DNA of 6,114 bases. It comes from an uncultured Granulosicoccaceae bacterium. GTDB lineage: Bacteria > Pseudomonadota > Gammaproteobacteria > CALCKW01. The stretch covers positions 1 through 6,114 of the forward strand of contig CALDHJ010000386.1 in assembly GCA_937941555.1 (NCBI GenBank), written 5' to 3'. The notes under the pieces are model-generated. The model worked only from the letters and a program-made list of their open reading frames with translations. It did no database searches and was not told the origin of the DNA. This document shows, piece after piece, positions 1 through 5,310 of this stretch (within the stretch, counting starts at the first letter, position 1; each line of letters begins with the position of its first letter). The translations under genes and the position numbers were made by a program.

Positions 1-267
1 GATCATGCGGGTTTCCGGTCCGCTGAAGGCGCGCGCGATTTGTCCCTCGGCGCCGGAGGCTTGTATCCAGCCGAGCGCTACTACGGCGAACAGGATGAAG
101 ACGCCGGTGTGGAGCAGGCTGCCCGCCGCGTCGCGCACGACCGGGAAGAGATCGGCCGGGATGAATAACGCCGTTGCCAGCACCACCAGGATATTCGCCC
201 ACCACGCCGCATCGAGCGCGGGCAGTTGGCGGGTGACGAGTCTGACGCGTTCGAGTACGTGTTCCAT
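1..267 (-). CDS. ArsP/YraQ-type permease, N-terminal part (runs off left edge)
   Basis: The frame is open for 89 codons from an ATG at 267 to base 1 without a stop, so only the N-terminus is visible. Two hydrophobic segments can be seen, near residues 24-41 (ANILVVLATALFIPADLF) and 51-71. They are followed by IQASGAEGQIARAFSGPE, ending at RMI. This 'ASGAE..IARAF.G.E..MI' run resembles the region just before the conserved cysteine-containing 'SPFCSCE' segment of the ArsP_1/DUF318 permeases (PF03773), which would lie outside the window. Family members include ArsP, an efflux permease for trivalent organoarsenicals, and E. coli YraQ, whose substrate is unclear. The start lies two bases after the arsR stop (TGA-TC-ATG), so the two genes are almost certainly co-transcribed and probably translationally coupled. 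The arsR partner suggests metalloid or metal export, but the substrate cannot be read from this fragment. The family call rests on recalled similarity. Confidence 0.72.
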   Translation of the reverse strand, partial: MEHVLERVRLVTRQLPALDAAWWANILVVLATALFIPADLFPVVRDAAGSLLHTGVFILFAVVALGWIQASGAEGQIARAFSGPETRMI

Positions 268-269
268 GA

Positions 270-626
270 TCAGTGTCCGGATACCGATGCGCCGTGGTGT
301 TCAGTATGTCGGCAGCCGTGGCAGTCTTGACAGCATTCGGACAGCAAAAAGTCTGAGAGCACCTGCACTTGATCAAAGGTGGCTGTACAGACGATGCTGC
401 GCCCACGCTTTTCCTGTGCCACGAGCCCGGCCTGGGCGAGCGCGCGCAGGTGGTGCGTGAGTGTCGAGCCGCCGATGCCGCAACGGGTGGCGAGCTCGCC
501 GGTGGCGAGGCCGGATTCGCCGGCGCGCACGAGGGTTGTCAGGACCTGCAGGCGCGGCTCGGAGCCCAGGGCGGCGAAGGCTTGTGCGGCGCGCGACAGG
601 GCGGTAGTCGAGTCTGAAATTTCCAT
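270..626 (-). CDS. arsR: ArsR/SmtB-family metalloid-responsive repressor
   Basis: A 118-residue winged-helix repressor, expected to bind operator DNA as a dimer and release it on binding a metalloid or metal ion. Residues 14-35 (AQAFAALGSEPRLQVLTTLVRA) are the typical ArsR first helix and 'EPRL' segment. Residues 43-69 form the helix-turn-helix, with recognition helix STLTHHLRALAQAGLV, and the wing is around residues 70-82. There is no ELCVCDL-type metal site in the DNA-binding helix. Instead the C-terminus carries C98, C99, C102 and C105 (ECCQDCHGC) followed by a His-rich tail. This resembles the C-terminal vicinal-cysteine As(III)/Sb(III) site described for Acidithiobacillus ferrooxidans ArsR. 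The ATG at 626 is chosen because MEIS... is a usual ArsR start. An in-frame ATG at 686 would translate the AT-rich promoter and has no Shine-Dalgarno sequence. First gene of an operon with the downstream permease; probably autoregulated through the operator at 629-661. Confidence 0.93.
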   Translation of the reverse strand: MEISDSTTALSRAAQAFAALGSEPRLQVLTTLVRAGESGLATGELATRCGIGGSTLTHHLRALAQAGLVAQEKRGRSIVCTATFDQVQVLSDFLLSECCQDCHGCRHTEHHGASVSGH

Positions 627-628
627 AG

Positions 629-661
629 TTCGAAATATATAGAAATATGAAAATAAATCAA
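629..661 (-). promoter_or_regulatory. Putative arsR promoter with overlapping operator
   Basis: This AT-rich island stands out from the GC-rich surroundings. On the minus strand a TTGATT -35-like hexamer (661-656) and a TATATT -10-like hexamer (639-634) are 16 bases apart. On the plus strand the heptamer GAAATAT occurs at 632-638 and again at 642-648, exactly 10 bp (one helical turn) apart, with a degenerate copy GAAAATA at 649-655. The 23-bp block 629-651 also has TTC/GAA ends, giving a weak imperfect dyad. ArsR repressors usually bind AT-rich repeats overlapping their own promoter, so ArsR binding here would block polymerase. The predicted transcription start falls at about 626-628, on or next to the arsR ATG. 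Confidence 0.5.
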
Positions 662-729
662 GGGCACTTTCCAGGCCACTCGGCATGTTTGGCCGGCCAG
701 ATGGCTGATTGTCATCGGGTGGTGGTCTG

Positions 730-1830
730 ATGCACCGCGTCGAGACGGTGGTGGTGGGGGCTGGGGTCGTTGGGCTCGCGGTGGCCCGCGCGCTGGCGCA
801 AGCCGGGCGCGAGGTGCTCGTGCTCGACAGCGCCGACGACATCGGCACCGGCGTCAGCGCGCGCAGCTCGGAAGTGATCCACGCCGGTCTCTACTACGCG
901 CCTGGCAGCCTGAAGGCTGCGCTGTGTGTCGCGGGCAAGGCGCAGCTCTACGCCTATTGCAACGCCCATGCCGTGGGGCATCGGCGTTGCGGCAAACTGC
1001 TGGTGGCCGCCGACGAGTCGGAGTGGGCGCAGCTCGAACGCATCCGTGACACTGCCGCTGAGAACGGTGTGATGGATTTGCAAGCCCTGACCCAATCGGA
1101 GGCTACTGACCTCGAACCGGCTCTGCGCTGCGCCGGGGCGATGCGCTCGCCATCGACCGGTATCGTCGACAGCCACGGTCTGATGCTGGCCTACCTCGGT
1201 GAACTCGAAGACGCGGGCGGCGTGTTCGCACGCGCGTGCCGAGTCGCCCGCGCCGAAGTGACGGCCGCGGGCTTCCGCGTTCGCATCGCGGGTGAGGCCG
1301 AGCCCCTGCACTGCCGCGAGCTCATCAACGCCGCCGGCCTCGGCGCGATCCCGCTTGCCCGGCAGATCGACGGCGTGCCCGCCGACACGGTGCCGGATGC
1401 GTATTTTGCCAAGGGGCAGTATTTTCGGTGCAGCGCGAGGACACCGTTTTCGCAGCTGATCTATCCGGTGCCGCAACCGGGCGGCCTCGGCATCCACCTC
1501 ACGCTCGACCTCGATGGCCAGGCGCGCTTCGGGCCGGACGTGCACTGGGTGACGGTGCCCGAATACGGCGTCGACCCCGCCACAGCGCCCGACTTCGAGG
1601 CCGCCATTCGGCGCTATTGGCCAGCGTTGCCCGAGGGCAGCCTCAGGCCGGACTACGCCGGTGTTCGGCCCAAGATCGTCGGCCCGGGGGAGACGGCAGC
1701 CGACTTTCAGATTGCAGGCCCGACACACCACGGCGTGCGAGGCTACGTCGGGCTATACGGTATCGAGTCGCCGGGTCTGACTGCGTCACTTGCGATCGCG
1801 GCACACGTCGAGGATGTGCTGCGCGACTAG
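730..1830 (+). CDS. LhgO-like NAD(P)/FAD-dependent oxidoreductase
   Basis: A 366-residue flavoprotein of the DAO fold (PF01266), most like L-2-hydroxyglutarate oxidase/dehydrogenase (LhgO), which oxidises L-2-hydroxyglutarate to 2-oxoglutarate. The N-terminal dinucleotide fold shows GAGVVG at residues 10-15 and ends in VLVLD at 29-33, where D33 should hold the FAD ribose. Residues 44-74 (SARSSEVIHAGLYY..GSLKA..CVAGKAQLY) match the LhgO signature. Others are the K89-L-L-V strand, GIVDSHGLMLAYL (144-156), INAAGLGA (199-206), the KGQYF strand (229-233), and the C-terminal FAD/substrate region RPDYAGVRPKI..(306-316) to GLYGIESPGLTASLAIA (341-357). Length is slightly below E. coli LhgO (about 420 residues), so the substrate may be another 2-hydroxy acid. 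The ATG at 730 fits the Rossmann start, with a G-rich stretch (GGGTGGTGG, 717-725) just upstream; a TTG at 709 would add seven Gly/Ser-rich residues. Divergent from arsR. Confidence 0.85.
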   Translation: MHRVETVVVGAGVVGLAVARALAQAGREVLVLDSADDIGTGVSARSSEVIHAGLYYAPGSLKAALCVAGKAQLYAYCNAHAVGHRRCGKLLVAADESEWAQLERIRDTAAENGVMDLQALTQSEATDLEPALRCAGAMRSPSTGIVDSHGLMLAYLGELEDAGGVFARACRVARAEVTAAGFRVRIAGEAEPLHCRELINAAGLGAIPLARQIDGVPADTVPDAYFAKGQYFRCSARTPFSQLIYPVPQPGGLGIHLTLDLDGQARFGPDVHWVTVPEYGVDPATAPDFEAAIRRYWPALPEGSLRPDYAGVRPKIVGPGETAADFQIAGPTHHGVRGYVGLYGIESPGLTASLAIAAHVEDVLRD

Positions 1831-1840
1831 CGACGACGCG

Positions 1841-1878
1841 GCACCGTGCGCTGCACTGCCCGGGTCGGTGTCTTTTTT
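1841..1878 (+). terminator. Possible weak intrinsic terminator after the LhgO-like gene
   Basis: GCACCG (1841-1846) can pair with CGGTGT (1866-1871; one G-U pair) around a 19-base loop, followed two bases later by six Ts (1873-1878). The position, 10 bases after the LhgO-like stop, and the T-run fit a Rho-independent terminator. The stem is short and the loop long, so it is marginal. Confidence 0.3.
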
Positions 1879-1938
1879 CGTGCATGCGGCGTATCGGCGC
1901 GGCACCATGGCGGTCACACGAACGCGGAGGTCTCAGCG

Positions 1939-2364
1939 ATGAACGACACACAGCGTGCCCGAGCAGGGTGGGGTTTTTGGGTGATCTGCCTGTTGGGCCT
2001 GCTCTGGAATGCGGGCGGTGCCGCGAACTACCTCATGCAGACCGACCCGGCACACGTGAGCAACCTGCCGGCGACCCATCAGGCACTCATTGTCGATCGA
2101 CCCGTCTGGGCGACGGCAGGCTTTGCCGTCGGGGTGTTTGGCGGTGCGCTCGGTTGCGTGTTGTTGATGTGGCGGCGGCGCGTTGCGCTGCCGGTATTGC
2201 TTGTGTCCGTGATCGGAATAGTGCTCACCGTCGTGCACACGCTCAATGTCGCGCTTGGCGGCGTAGCCTTCAGCGCGGTGGAGTGGGTGTTGATCGGGGT
2301 GCTGCCGCTGCTGGTTGCACTCGGGCTCGCCGCGTATGCGCGAGGGGTATTGCGGCGCAGCTGA
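1939..2364 (+). CDS. Small four-helix membrane protein, function unknown
   Basis: A 141-residue protein that is almost entirely hydrophobic. Four likely membrane segments lie at about residues 11-33, 56-78, 82-104 and 112-134. The Arg-rich ends (R79-R80-R81 after helix 2; R135 and R139-R140 at the C-terminus) suggest that the N-terminus, the short 2-3 loop and the C-terminus face the cytoplasm. The start is set by a good Shine-Dalgarno sequence, GCGGAGG at 1924-1930, eight bases before the ATG; an in-frame ATG at 1846 lacks one. The motif LLGLLWNAGGAANYLM (18-33) and the 'RPVW' segment before helix 2 resemble a widespread, uncharacterised proteobacterial family of about 140-150 residues, sometimes annotated loosely as 'sugar transporter'. 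I do not believe a transport role is established. It follows the LhgO-like gene after 108 bases and a possible terminator, so co-transcription is uncertain. Confidence 0.82.
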   Translation: MNDTQRARAGWGFWVICLLGLLWNAGGAANYLMQTDPAHVSNLPATHQALIVDRPVWATAGFAVGVFGGALGCVLLMWRRRVALPVLLVSVIGIVLTVVHTLNVALGGVAFSAVEWVLIGVLPLLVALGLAAYARGVLRRS

Positions 2365-2367
2365 TTC

Positions 2368-2383
2368 GGCTGTGCGCTCAGCC
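2368..2383. terminator. Stem-loop between convergent genes, possible bidirectional terminator
   Basis: GGCTG (2368-2372) pairs with CAGCC (2379-2383) around a 6-base loop, in the 13-base gap between the membrane-protein stop and the CoA-transferase stop. It overlaps the latter stop codon. There is no T-run on either strand, so intrinsic termination is doubtful; position is the main argument. Confidence 0.25.
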
Positions 2384-3586
2384 CTGACCGAGTGAGACGG
2401 TGCCTGCGTCGACGAGTCCGGCGATGTCTGCCTCGGTGTATCCCGCCTCCGACAACACCTCTCTTGTGTGATCGCCGTGGCGCGGGGCTGGCCGCCTGAG
2501 GCTCGGGCCGTCCCGGTCACATGCGAAGCCCGCCACCGGCGCGTGCAGTCTGGGTGACGCGGGTTGCAACCCGTCGGTGAGGACGTGCCGGGCCTGCGAT
2601 TGCGGTTCGGACAGGGCCTCGTGCAGGTCGCGCACCCGTGCCGCAGGCACACCCGCCGCGTTCAATTGTTGCTCCCAGTCCTCTGCCGTTTGCGCGCGCA
2701 GCGCAGCCGCTGCCAGCGACCGTCCACGTGACGTGAACGCGATCAGGTGTTCTCGGCCACCGGCGTCGAGTGCATCGGCCTCGGCCGGGTATCCGAGCAG
2801 GCGAAACAGGGCGGCCGTTTGTTTGGCCGTGTACGCGCCGATCATCAACTGCCCCGATGCCGTCTCGAAGCAGCCGTAGGCCGGGCGCTCGGGGTTGTTG
2901 TTGCCGGCGCGTGCGGGGGCGTGCCCCTGTGCCTGGGTGTCGACGACCGCGTTACTCATCAGCATCAGCGCGCAATCGAGCATCGACACATCGATGTGTT
3001 GGCCCTCGCCGGTGCGCGCGCGCCGCAGCAGTGCCGAGACAATCGCGAGCGCAGCCTGGGCACCGGTGCCGTAGTCGAGCACCGGCGGGCCCACGCGGGT
3101 CGGGCCGGTGTCGGCGGAACCCGTCATTGCCATCATGCCCGAGAACGCCTGGATTACGTTGTCGTAGGCCGGGTGAGGGCTCTTGGGGCCGGTCTGGCCA
3201 AAACCGCTCACCGAGCAATAGATGAGCGCGGGCTGTGACGCGCGCAGACTCTCGGCGTCGAGCCCGAAACGGCGCATCACACCCGGACGAAAATTCTCGA
3301 CAACAACATCGGCATCGCTAATCAGCCGCGCGACAATGGCGCGCCCGGTATCCGTTGCCAGCGACACCGCGATGCTGCGTTTGTTGCCACCCTGAGCGAT
3401 GAACTGGCTACCGCGTCCCTCGGCGCCGAGCGCCGGGTCTGCACCCTCGGGGCGCATCATGTCCGGTGCGTCAACCGCTTCGACCTTGATCACATCGGCG
3501 CCGAGCGCGCCCAGCTGGGCAGTGCAGAAAGGCCCGGCGAACACGTGGGTAAAATCGATAACCCGAATCCCGTCCAAGGCTTGCAT
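2378..3586 (-). CDS. Family III CoA transferase (CaiB/BaiF type)
   Basis: A complete 402-residue member of the family III CoA transferases (PF02515), which move CoA between carboxylic acids through an aspartyl-CoA thioester. The N-terminal signature is intact: LDGIRVIDFTHVFAGPFCTAQLG (4-26), GADVIKVE (29-36), then GGNKRSIAVSL (66-76) and DVVVENFRPGVM (93-104). The likely catalytic aspartate is D171 in PVLDYGTG, equivalent to Asp169 of formyl-CoA transferase. GEGQHIDVSMLD, the region after NPERPAYGCFET, and GVPAARV..EAL..PQ..AR are also typical. The start is supported by AGGA (3598-3595 on the minus strand), eight bases upstream. The substrate pair cannot be read: family members act on formate/oxalate, carnitine, succinate/hydroxymethylglutarate, mesaconate and others. 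It stands alone, with no acyl-CoA dehydrogenase or hydratase in the window, convergent with the small membrane protein and divergent from the cyclase. Confidence 0.93.
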   Translation of the reverse strand: MQALDGIRVIDFTHVFAGPFCTAQLGALGADVIKVEAVDAPDMMRPEGADPALGAEGRGSQFIAQGGNKRSIAVSLATDTGRAIVARLISDADVVVENFRPGVMRRFGLDAESLRASQPALIYCSVSGFGQTGPKSPHPAYDNVIQAFSGMMAMTGSADTGPTRVGPPVLDYGTGAQAALAIVSALLRRARTGEGQHIDVSMLDCALMLMSNAVVDTQAQGHAPARAGNNNPERPAYGCFETASGQLMIGAYTAKQTAALFRLLGYPAEADALDAGGREHLIAFTSRGRSLAAAALRAQTAEDWEQQLNAAGVPAARVRDLHEALSEPQSQARHVLTDGLQPASPRLHAPVAGFACDRDGPSLRRPAPRHGDHTREVLSEAGYTEADIAGLVDAGTVSLGQG

Positions 3587-3670
3587 TCATCCCGTCCTGT
3601 GATACCGGCGACTGCCGGAAAATGTACGCCCCTGTGGCAGCGTTCGCCAGCGGAGCCAGTCATGGTCTGC

Positions 3671-3692
3671 CCGGTTTCAATCCGAAACCCGG
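3671..3692. repeat. Inverted repeat in the divergent intergenic region
   Basis: GGTTTC (3673-3678) and GAAACC (3684-3689) are a perfect dyad around a 5-base spacer. CC (3671-3672) and GG (3691-3692) extend it, with one bulged C at 3690. It lies about 85 bases upstream of the CoA-transferase start and about 95 bases upstream of the cyclase start, inside the 201-base divergent spacer. It could be a regulator site serving either gene; no known family is recognised. No convincing sigma-70 promoter pair was found in the spacer. Confidence 0.35.
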
Positions 3693-3787
3693 TGATGGGC
3701 CGTTCTGCGCCACCCGGTGCAGCCGGTGCGTGCGGGTCGCTGACCGTTTTGCCGGTACACTGTGGGTGACCCCAGCGTACAGCCAAC

Positions 3788-4876
3788 ATGGAAAATCGCC
3801 ACATCGATGTCTCGGCCGCCCCGATAAATCAGTGGTGGTTGGTGGGCGTTTTCGTTGCTGTGGGCGCGGTGGTTGGCGTGGTGTACAGCTTGCTGACGGG
3901 TGGCACTTTCAAGATCGGCGTGGCGATCGGGGCATCGATCGGAGGCGGCATCGCGCTGTTTGAAGTCGGATACGTCCACCACGCGCGTGGTCGCTGGTTG
4001 CGCCGCGCGCCGCTTGCGCTCTTCCTCGTGATCTCGATGGCCGTCTGGTTCACCGTGATGACCTTCAGCCTGGAGGTATTGCCCCACTGGCTCGGCGACG
4101 TCAGCGACGACCATTCTCTGGTGGATGGCCGGTTTTCGCTGGACCGGATTTTCCAGGCCGATCTGCTGTTCTCCGTGATGGTGGGGGTGATCATCACGGC
4201 GGTCATGCGGCTGCGCAGCCTGATCGGCGGGCGGGTGTTGTTCGAGTTTCTGACTGGCCGCTACCGTCGACCCGTCGACGAGCGGCGCATATTCCTGTTT
4301 CTGGATCTGTGCGATTCGACGCCGATCGCCGAATCCCTCGGCTCGATCGGCTACCACGCCTTCCTGCGCGACTTCATCGAAACCCTAGAAAAACCGATTG
4401 CGCGGTACGGTGGTGAGATCTACCAGTATGTGGGTGACGAGGTGCTGGCAACCTAGCCGGTGCGCGACCGCGAGGCCAACAGCCGCGCGATCCGGTGTCA
4501 CTTTGCGATGGCAGCGGCGATCGACGCGCGGCGCGGGTATTTTCTCGAGACCCACGGCCACATCCCGCGGTTTCGTACGGGCTTGCATTGCGGGGATGTG
4601 GTAGCGGGTGAGATCGGCGAGCGGCGACGACAGATCGTGTTTGTCGGCGACGCGATCAACACTGCGTCGCGTGTCGAGGACGCCGCGCGGGAGCGTGGGT
4701 GCGGGTTGCTGGTGTCACACGATCTGCTCGACCTCTCGGACGTCCCCTCGGGGCTGGCCGCGCAGTCCATCGGTCGGATCGAGCTCAAGGGCAAAGCGCA
4801 ACCGATGGAGCTGTATGATGTCGGGCGCACCGATTCAGACAACGGTGTGGAACCACCAGAGAGAAGAGCCACGTGA
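3788..4876 (+). pseudogene. Membrane class III adenylate/guanylate cyclase split by in-frame amber codon
   Basis: The frame runs 362 sense and amber codons from the ATG at 3788 to TGA at 4874-4876, broken only by TAG at 4454-4456 (codon 223). Four membrane segments (about residues 16-36, 41-63, 74-98, 122-142) anchor a cytoplasmic class III cyclase domain that would make cAMP or cGMP from the NTP. Metal-binding aspartates are D173 in FLDLCDST and D217 in QYVGDEVLAT. After the amber come FRTGLHCGDVVAGEIG (262-277), the purine-contacting D288 and transition-state residues N291 and R295 in GDAINTASR, then ELKGK..PMELYDV. Relatives carry Trp after 'GDEV..(S/T)', so TGG to TAG is the simple explanation. 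Both sides are well conserved, with no frameshift or other stop, so the lesion is recent or an error. As read, the 222-residue product lacks D288/N291/R295 and should be inactive. No strong Shine-Dalgarno precedes 3788, but a stop at 3767-3769 excludes longer starts. Coupled to the next gene. Confidence 0.85.
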
Positions 4877-5253
4877 TGACTGACAACCCGCTGTTCCGCG
4901 TTCTCGGTGTGGCCCTGATGGTGTTCGGAGTGGTGCTGTCGGCCAACCCGGAGCTTCTGAGTTCGGCACCCGTCCCGGAAGACGTTTTCGAGGCGGTCGA
5001 GCGGCGCGTCTGGTGGGGCGCGTTTGTCGGTGGTGGGCTGCTGCTGCTCTTTCACCTCAGTCTGCAGCCGTGGATGCGGACGCTCGCGGCCGCCAGCGCC
5101 GCGCTGCTGCTCGGGTTGTTGGTGGCGCGGTTGATCGGGATAGCGCTCGACGGCTCGGTTGCGCGGCAGTGGGTCTACGTCGGGATCGAGGTCTTTCTCT
5201 TGGCAGCGGCGGTGTTGTGGTACCGCCGCCTGAATGCGCCAGCGTCGGACTGA
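4876..5253 (+). CDS. Small membrane protein resembling DUF4345
   Basis: A 125-residue protein with four likely membrane helices at about residues 6-23, 46-64, 69-91 and 99-116. The layout of a proline-containing loop after helix 1 (NPELL), an E..RR..WG entry to helix 2, 'ARLIGIALDG' (84-93) at the end of helix 3, and an 'E' in helix 4 (YVGIEVFLL) resembles the uncharacterised DUF4345 family; this is recalled similarity. The ATG overlaps the cyclase stop by one base (TGATG, 4874-4878), the arrangement of translational coupling, and a purine-rich AGAGAAGAG (4860-4868) serves as a weak ribosome site. A GTG at 4873 would add one residue. The coupling suggests a role with the cyclase, such as a membrane partner or sensor, but that is inference. 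An upstream amber that stops ribosomes about 420 bases early could reduce its translation. Confidence 0.82.
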   Translation: MTDNPLFRVLGVALMVFGVVLSANPELLSSAPVPEDVFEAVERRVWWGAFVGGGLLLLFHLSLQPWMRTLAAASAALLLGLLVARLIGIALDGSVARQWVYVGIEVFLLAAAVLWYRRLNAPASD

Positions 5254-5262
5254 GGCCGACGC

Positions 5263-5285
5263 ACGGCGCCGTGTTGTGGCGCCGT
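5263..5285. terminator. Perfect 8-bp stem-loop between convergent genes, likely bidirectional terminator
   Basis: ACGGCGCC (5263-5270) and GGCGCCGT (5278-5285) form a perfect GC-rich stem around the 7-base loop GTGTTGT. It sits 9 bases after the DUF4345-like stop and 25 bases beyond the dehydrogenase stop on the opposite strand. No T-run follows on either strand, so it may act with Rho or as a 3'-end-protecting hairpin. Confidence 0.5.
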
Positions 5286-5310
5286 TATCAGATCGCCGGA
5301 TGAGGGCCGC

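Noticed and set aside
5..460. Plus-strand open frame across the permease and arsR
   Set aside because: Composition is Arg/Ser/Ala-rich and without a domain; the opposite strand encodes a convincing permease and ArsR.
690..699. Palindrome TGGCCGGCCA in the arsR/LhgO-like spacer
   Set aside because: A 10-bp GC palindrome is easily expected by chance in DNA of this composition; no repeat copy or associated promoter is seen.
709..729. TTG start at 709 for the LhgO-like gene
   Set aside because: It would add MSSGGGL ahead of a normal Rossmann start; the ATG at 730 places the GxGxxG motif at the usual distance.
712..1731. Long minus-strand open frame (339 codons) opposite the LhgO-like gene
   Set aside because: It is antisense to a clearly recognisable oxidoreductase, has low-complexity Arg/Ala/His-rich composition and no domain; typical of GC-rich shadow frames.
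1428..2387. Long plus-strand frame overlapping the LhgO-like gene and the small membrane protein
   Set aside because: Different frame from both recognised genes, Arg/Cys-rich shadow composition, no Shine-Dalgarno sequence.
730..3586. LhgO-like oxidoreductase and CoA transferase as one 2-hydroxyglutarate pathway cluster
   Set aside because: The genes are on opposite strands, separated by an unrelated membrane protein, and neither substrate can be read from sequence; a shared pathway would be guesswork.
3756..3761. TACACT as a -10 element for the cyclase gene
   Set aside because: No acceptable -35 hexamer lies 15-19 bases upstream and there is no extended -10 TG; too weak to annotate.
3677..4357. 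Minus-strand open frame opposite the cyclase
   Set aside because: His/Asp/Gln-rich shadow of the cyclase coding strand, with no recognisable motif.
4454..4456. TAG read as pyrrolysine
   Set aside because: No pyl genes are in view, cyclases of this type are not Pyl proteins, relatives have Trp here, and TAG ends another gene in the window.
4460..4876. Independent gene starting at GTG 4460
   Set aside because: It begins in the middle of a cyclase domain, in the same frame as the upstream part, with no suitably spaced ribosome site; it is the continuation after the amber.
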